A stretch of 64,000 nt of DNA from Streptomyces sp. STR69 (lineage in GTDB: Bacteria; Actinomycetota; Actinomycetes; Streptomycetales; Streptomycetaceae): positions 186,001 to 250,000 of the forward strand of contig NZ_JALJRY010000014.1 of assembly GCF_024519455.1 (NCBI RefSeq), read 5' to 3'. A program made the translations under genes and the position numbers. A model generated the notes under the pieces. It was given only the letters and a program-made list of their open reading frames with translations. It ran no database searches and was not told the DNA's origin. Below are positions 62,293 through 64,000 of the stretch, in pieces. Numbering within the stretch: position 1 is the first letter of the stretch; each line of letters starts with the position of its first letter.

Positions 62293-62948
62293 AAGTGATC
62301 ATCGCGGGCTGCGGGCGGGTGGGCTCCGCACTCGCCGTCCAGCTCGTCGCCGAAGGCCACGACGTACACCTCATCGACCGCCGGCCCGGCACCCGCAAAC
62401 TGTTGCCGACCGGCTTCCCCGGCCGGTTCCACGAGGGCAACGCGTACAGCCGGACGGTCCTCGAAGCCGCCGGGATCGAGCACGCCGACGCGTTCGTGGC
62501 CGCCACCTCGGGCGACAACAGCAACATCGTCAGCGCGCGGACGGCCAAGGAGACCTACCGGGTCCCCATCGTCGTCGCCCGCATCTACGATCCGCGCCGC
62601 GCGGACATCTACCGCGAGCTCGGCATCCCCACCATCGCCAGCGTCCGCTGGACCGTGCACCAGATCCACCAGATGCTGCTGCACCGCCACCTCACACCGG
62701 AACTCACCTTCGGCAACGGTGAGACCCTGCTGGTCCGCTCCGAGCTGCCCTCCTACCTCAACGGGCGGCGGCTGGCCGAGTTCGACGTGGACGGTGAGGT
62801 CCGGGTCGTCGAGGTCACCCGCGGCGGACGGTCGCTCGTGCCCGCCCACAGCACCCGCGCCGAGCCGGGCGACCTGGTGACCTTCGCCGTCGCGGCCACC
62901 GCGCTCGGCCGCCTGCGCGGCTTTCTGGACAAGGAGTTGGGGACATGA
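62289..62948 (+). CDS. TrkA-like NAD-binding potassium-transport regulator
   Basis: 219 residues. RCK_N domain with GCGRVGSALAVQLVAEGHDVH (GxGxxG) split here as GCGRVGSALAVQ and LVAEGHDVHLID, then an RCK_C domain (RLAEFDVDGEVRVVEVTRGG). It binds NAD(H)/ATP and gates K+ channel or symporter subunits. No TrkH- or channel-type membrane partner is in the window; the ATPase upstream is a possible alternative partner. ATGA overlaps join it to both neighbours. Confidence 0.87.
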   Translation: MKVIIAGCGRVGSALAVQLVAEGHDVHLIDRRPGTRKLLPTGFPGRFHEGNAYSRTVLEAAGIEHADAFVAATSGDNSNIVSARTAKETYRVPIVVARIYDPRRADIYRELGIPTIASVRWTVHQIHQMLLHRHLTPELTFGNGETLLVRSELPSYLNGRRLAEFDVDGEVRVVEVTRGGRSLVPAHSTRAEPGDLVTFAVAATALGRLRGFLDKELGT

Positions 62949-63601
62949 AGGCGCTCATCGCCGGAGCGGGGCGCCTCGGCACCCAGATCGCCCAGGTCCT
63001 GGCCGCGGCCCGCAACGACGTCACCCTCGTCGACATCGACGAGGACCGCGTCGCCGGGCTCGAAGGCCACCTTCCCGTACGGCTCCTGACCGGGGACGCC
63101 TGTGAACCCGCCGTCCTGGAGCACGCGGGCGTGCTCGCCGCCGACCTCGTCATCGCGGCCACCGGCGACGACGAGGACAACCTCGTCATCAGCCTGCTCG
63201 CCAAGCGGCAGTTCGAGGTGCCCCGGGTCGCGGCACGCGTCAACGAGGCCGAGAACACCTGGCTGTTCGACCGGAACTGGGGAGTCGACACGGCGGTCCC
63301 GGCGGCCACTCCGCTGATCTCGCTCATAGAGGAGGCCACCGGTGCCACGGACACCGTGGCCCTGCTGCGCCTGAGCAAGGCGGGTGTCGACGTCATCGAA
63401 ACCGCCATCACACCGCAGTCCCGCGCCTCAGGACGCACACTGGCCGAGATCACCCTTCCCGCGGGCGCGGTCATCGCCACCGTCATCCGCGACGGCCAGC
63501 CCACCGTCCCCACCCCCGAGATGCGGCTCCGGAGCGGCGACGAACTTCTCGTCGTCTCGCACGCGGCCACCGAACAGGAGATCCACGCGGCCTTCCAGTG
63601 A
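62945..63601 (+). CDS. second TrkA-like NAD-binding potassium-transport regulator
   Basis: 218 residues, paralogue of the preceding gene. RCK_N with GAGRLGTQIAQVL, VTLVDIDEDRV and AATGDDEDNLVISLLAK, then RCK_C (GRTLAEITLPAGAVIATVIRDG). Having both suggests a heteromeric ring, as in two-subunit Ktr/Trk gates. Last gene of the ATPase operon. Confidence 0.88.
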   Translation: MKALIAGAGRLGTQIAQVLAAARNDVTLVDIDEDRVAGLEGHLPVRLLTGDACEPAVLEHAGVLAADLVIAATGDDEDNLVISLLAKRQFEVPRVAARVNEAENTWLFDRNWGVDTAVPAATPLISLIEEATGATDTVALLRLSKAGVDVIETAITPQSRASGRTLAEITLPAGAVIATVIRDGQPTVPTPEMRLRSGDELLVVSHAATEQEIHAAFQ

Positions 63602-63672
63602 CATCGGTCAACCGGTCTTGTGCCCCCACCGCGGACCGGCCACGTCCCACGCCAGCCCCACCGCTCGATCCG
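63602..63672. other. short non-coding stretch after the TrkA genes
   Basis: 71 bp between the last TrkA-like gene and the broken Rv1733c-like gene on the opposite strand. I see no feature in it. Confidence 0.4.
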
Positions 63673-64000
63673 TCACCGGTCGAGCCACCACCGTGCGACG
63701 GCTCCGGCGCCGATCGCGGTACCGGCGGGTCCGAGAGCGGCGGCGCCGTCCAGGGTGCCGACTAGACGGCGGACGCGGACGGGCTCCGCCGATCGCCGAG
63801 CCGCTGCTGGGGGGCGGCTGTGAGGAGGACCGCGTGAGCCGGGTGCCGCCCGGCGAACACCTCGTCGGCGCTGTGAGCCGTCACCAGGCCGACCGGCGCG
63901 CCTCCGAGCAGGACGACCAGCGACACGGCCGGCACGATTCATGCCTCGACGATGTCGTCGCGCCGACGCAACGAATTGCGCCGCCACCGCCAGAACAGTC
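63673..64000 (-). pseudogene. broken Rv1733c-like membrane protein gene
   Basis: Reading the minus strand from the window edge gives LFWRWRRNSLRRRDDIVEA, the basic N terminus of the Rv1733c family, but the next codon is TGA (63939-63941) where the family has Trp. After the stop the same frame gives IVPAVSLVVLLGGAPVGLVTAH, a membrane segment, and then another stop. A C-terminal-like AALGPAGTAIGAGAVARWW is in a different frame. So the gene has at least one nonsense change and one frameshift. Rv1733c is a DosR-regulon gene in Mycobacterium tuberculosis, which supports the dormancy reading of this island. Continues past the window. Confidence 0.6.

Noticed and set aside
63673..63987. 104-residue Arg-rich open frame on the minus strand
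   Set aside because: The better reading is a broken Rv1733c-like gene in another frame.

Overview
The window is high-GC DNA (around 70% G+C, strong third-position G/C bias, only one in-frame TTA codon noticed) with typical Streptomyces gene content: LAL and ROK regulators, TerD and CAP domains, an AIM24 protein, a DinB/DUF664 protein, deazaflavin-type oxidoreductases and many secreted enzymes. It is best read as a Streptomyces chromosomal accessory or arm-proximal segment. I saw no rRNA, tRNA, CRISPR array, insertion sequence or origin. Most genes have clear Shine-Dalgarno sites and GTG/ATG starts. Coordinates and residue numbers were counted by hand.

Layout. 1-8.3 kb: a truncated TetR regulator, a squalene/phytoene-synthase-like gene, a Tat-exported VAO-type flavin oxidase, an aldo/keto reductase, two small membrane proteins (DUF6328, DUF2238), an unknown acidic protein and a membrane pseudokinase. 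8.6-12.3 kb: a divergent TetR/SDR pair with an operator over its promoter, a DJ-1/PfpI protein carrying a TTA codon, an aldehyde-dehydrogenase remnant and a DinB protein. 12.7-18.5 kb: an MFS transporter behind a 16-bp TetR-type palindrome, a PLP-dependent dehydratase, a prenyl synthase-TPR operon behind a 15-bp inverted repeat, and AIM24. 18.6-31 kb: a TerD-CAP-CAP fusion, a serine hydrolase, an M4 protease, then a ROK regulator followed by a secreted GH27-GH95-SGNH set. 31-38.2 kb: an LAL regulator, then a tight three-gene operon (receiver-flavoreductase, cNMP/histidine kinase, UBP zinc finger) and a ricin-type lectin. 38.4-48.9 kb: a universal stress protein, a LacI-controlled Gfo/Idh plus TIM-barrel sugar module, a DUF4032 kinase-like protein, an MBL hydrolase, AlkB, a TetR-FAD dehydrogenase operon, DUF488 and a CBS-BON protein. 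48.9-54.3 kb: an MsiK-like ABC ATPase and a two-gene exopolysaccharide locus whose second gene fuses deacetylase, GT2 and acyltransferase (MatB-like). 54.5-64 kb: a stress/dormancy island (DUF1876, Acg-like nitroreductase, two intact and one broken universal stress protein, Ddn-like oxidoreductase, a 60-residue protein, P-type ATPase, two TrkA-like proteins, a broken Rv1733c-like gene) with repeated GGGCCGWWCGGCCC-like palindromes resembling DevR/OsdR boxes.

Most noteworthy: the receiver-flavoreductase/cNMP-kinase/UBP operon at 34.07-37.54 kb, the three-domain polysaccharide enzyme, the putative dormancy regulon with its palindromes, the pseudokinase, the TerD-CAP fusion, and a 17-bp hairpin that buries a start codon and its ribosome site.
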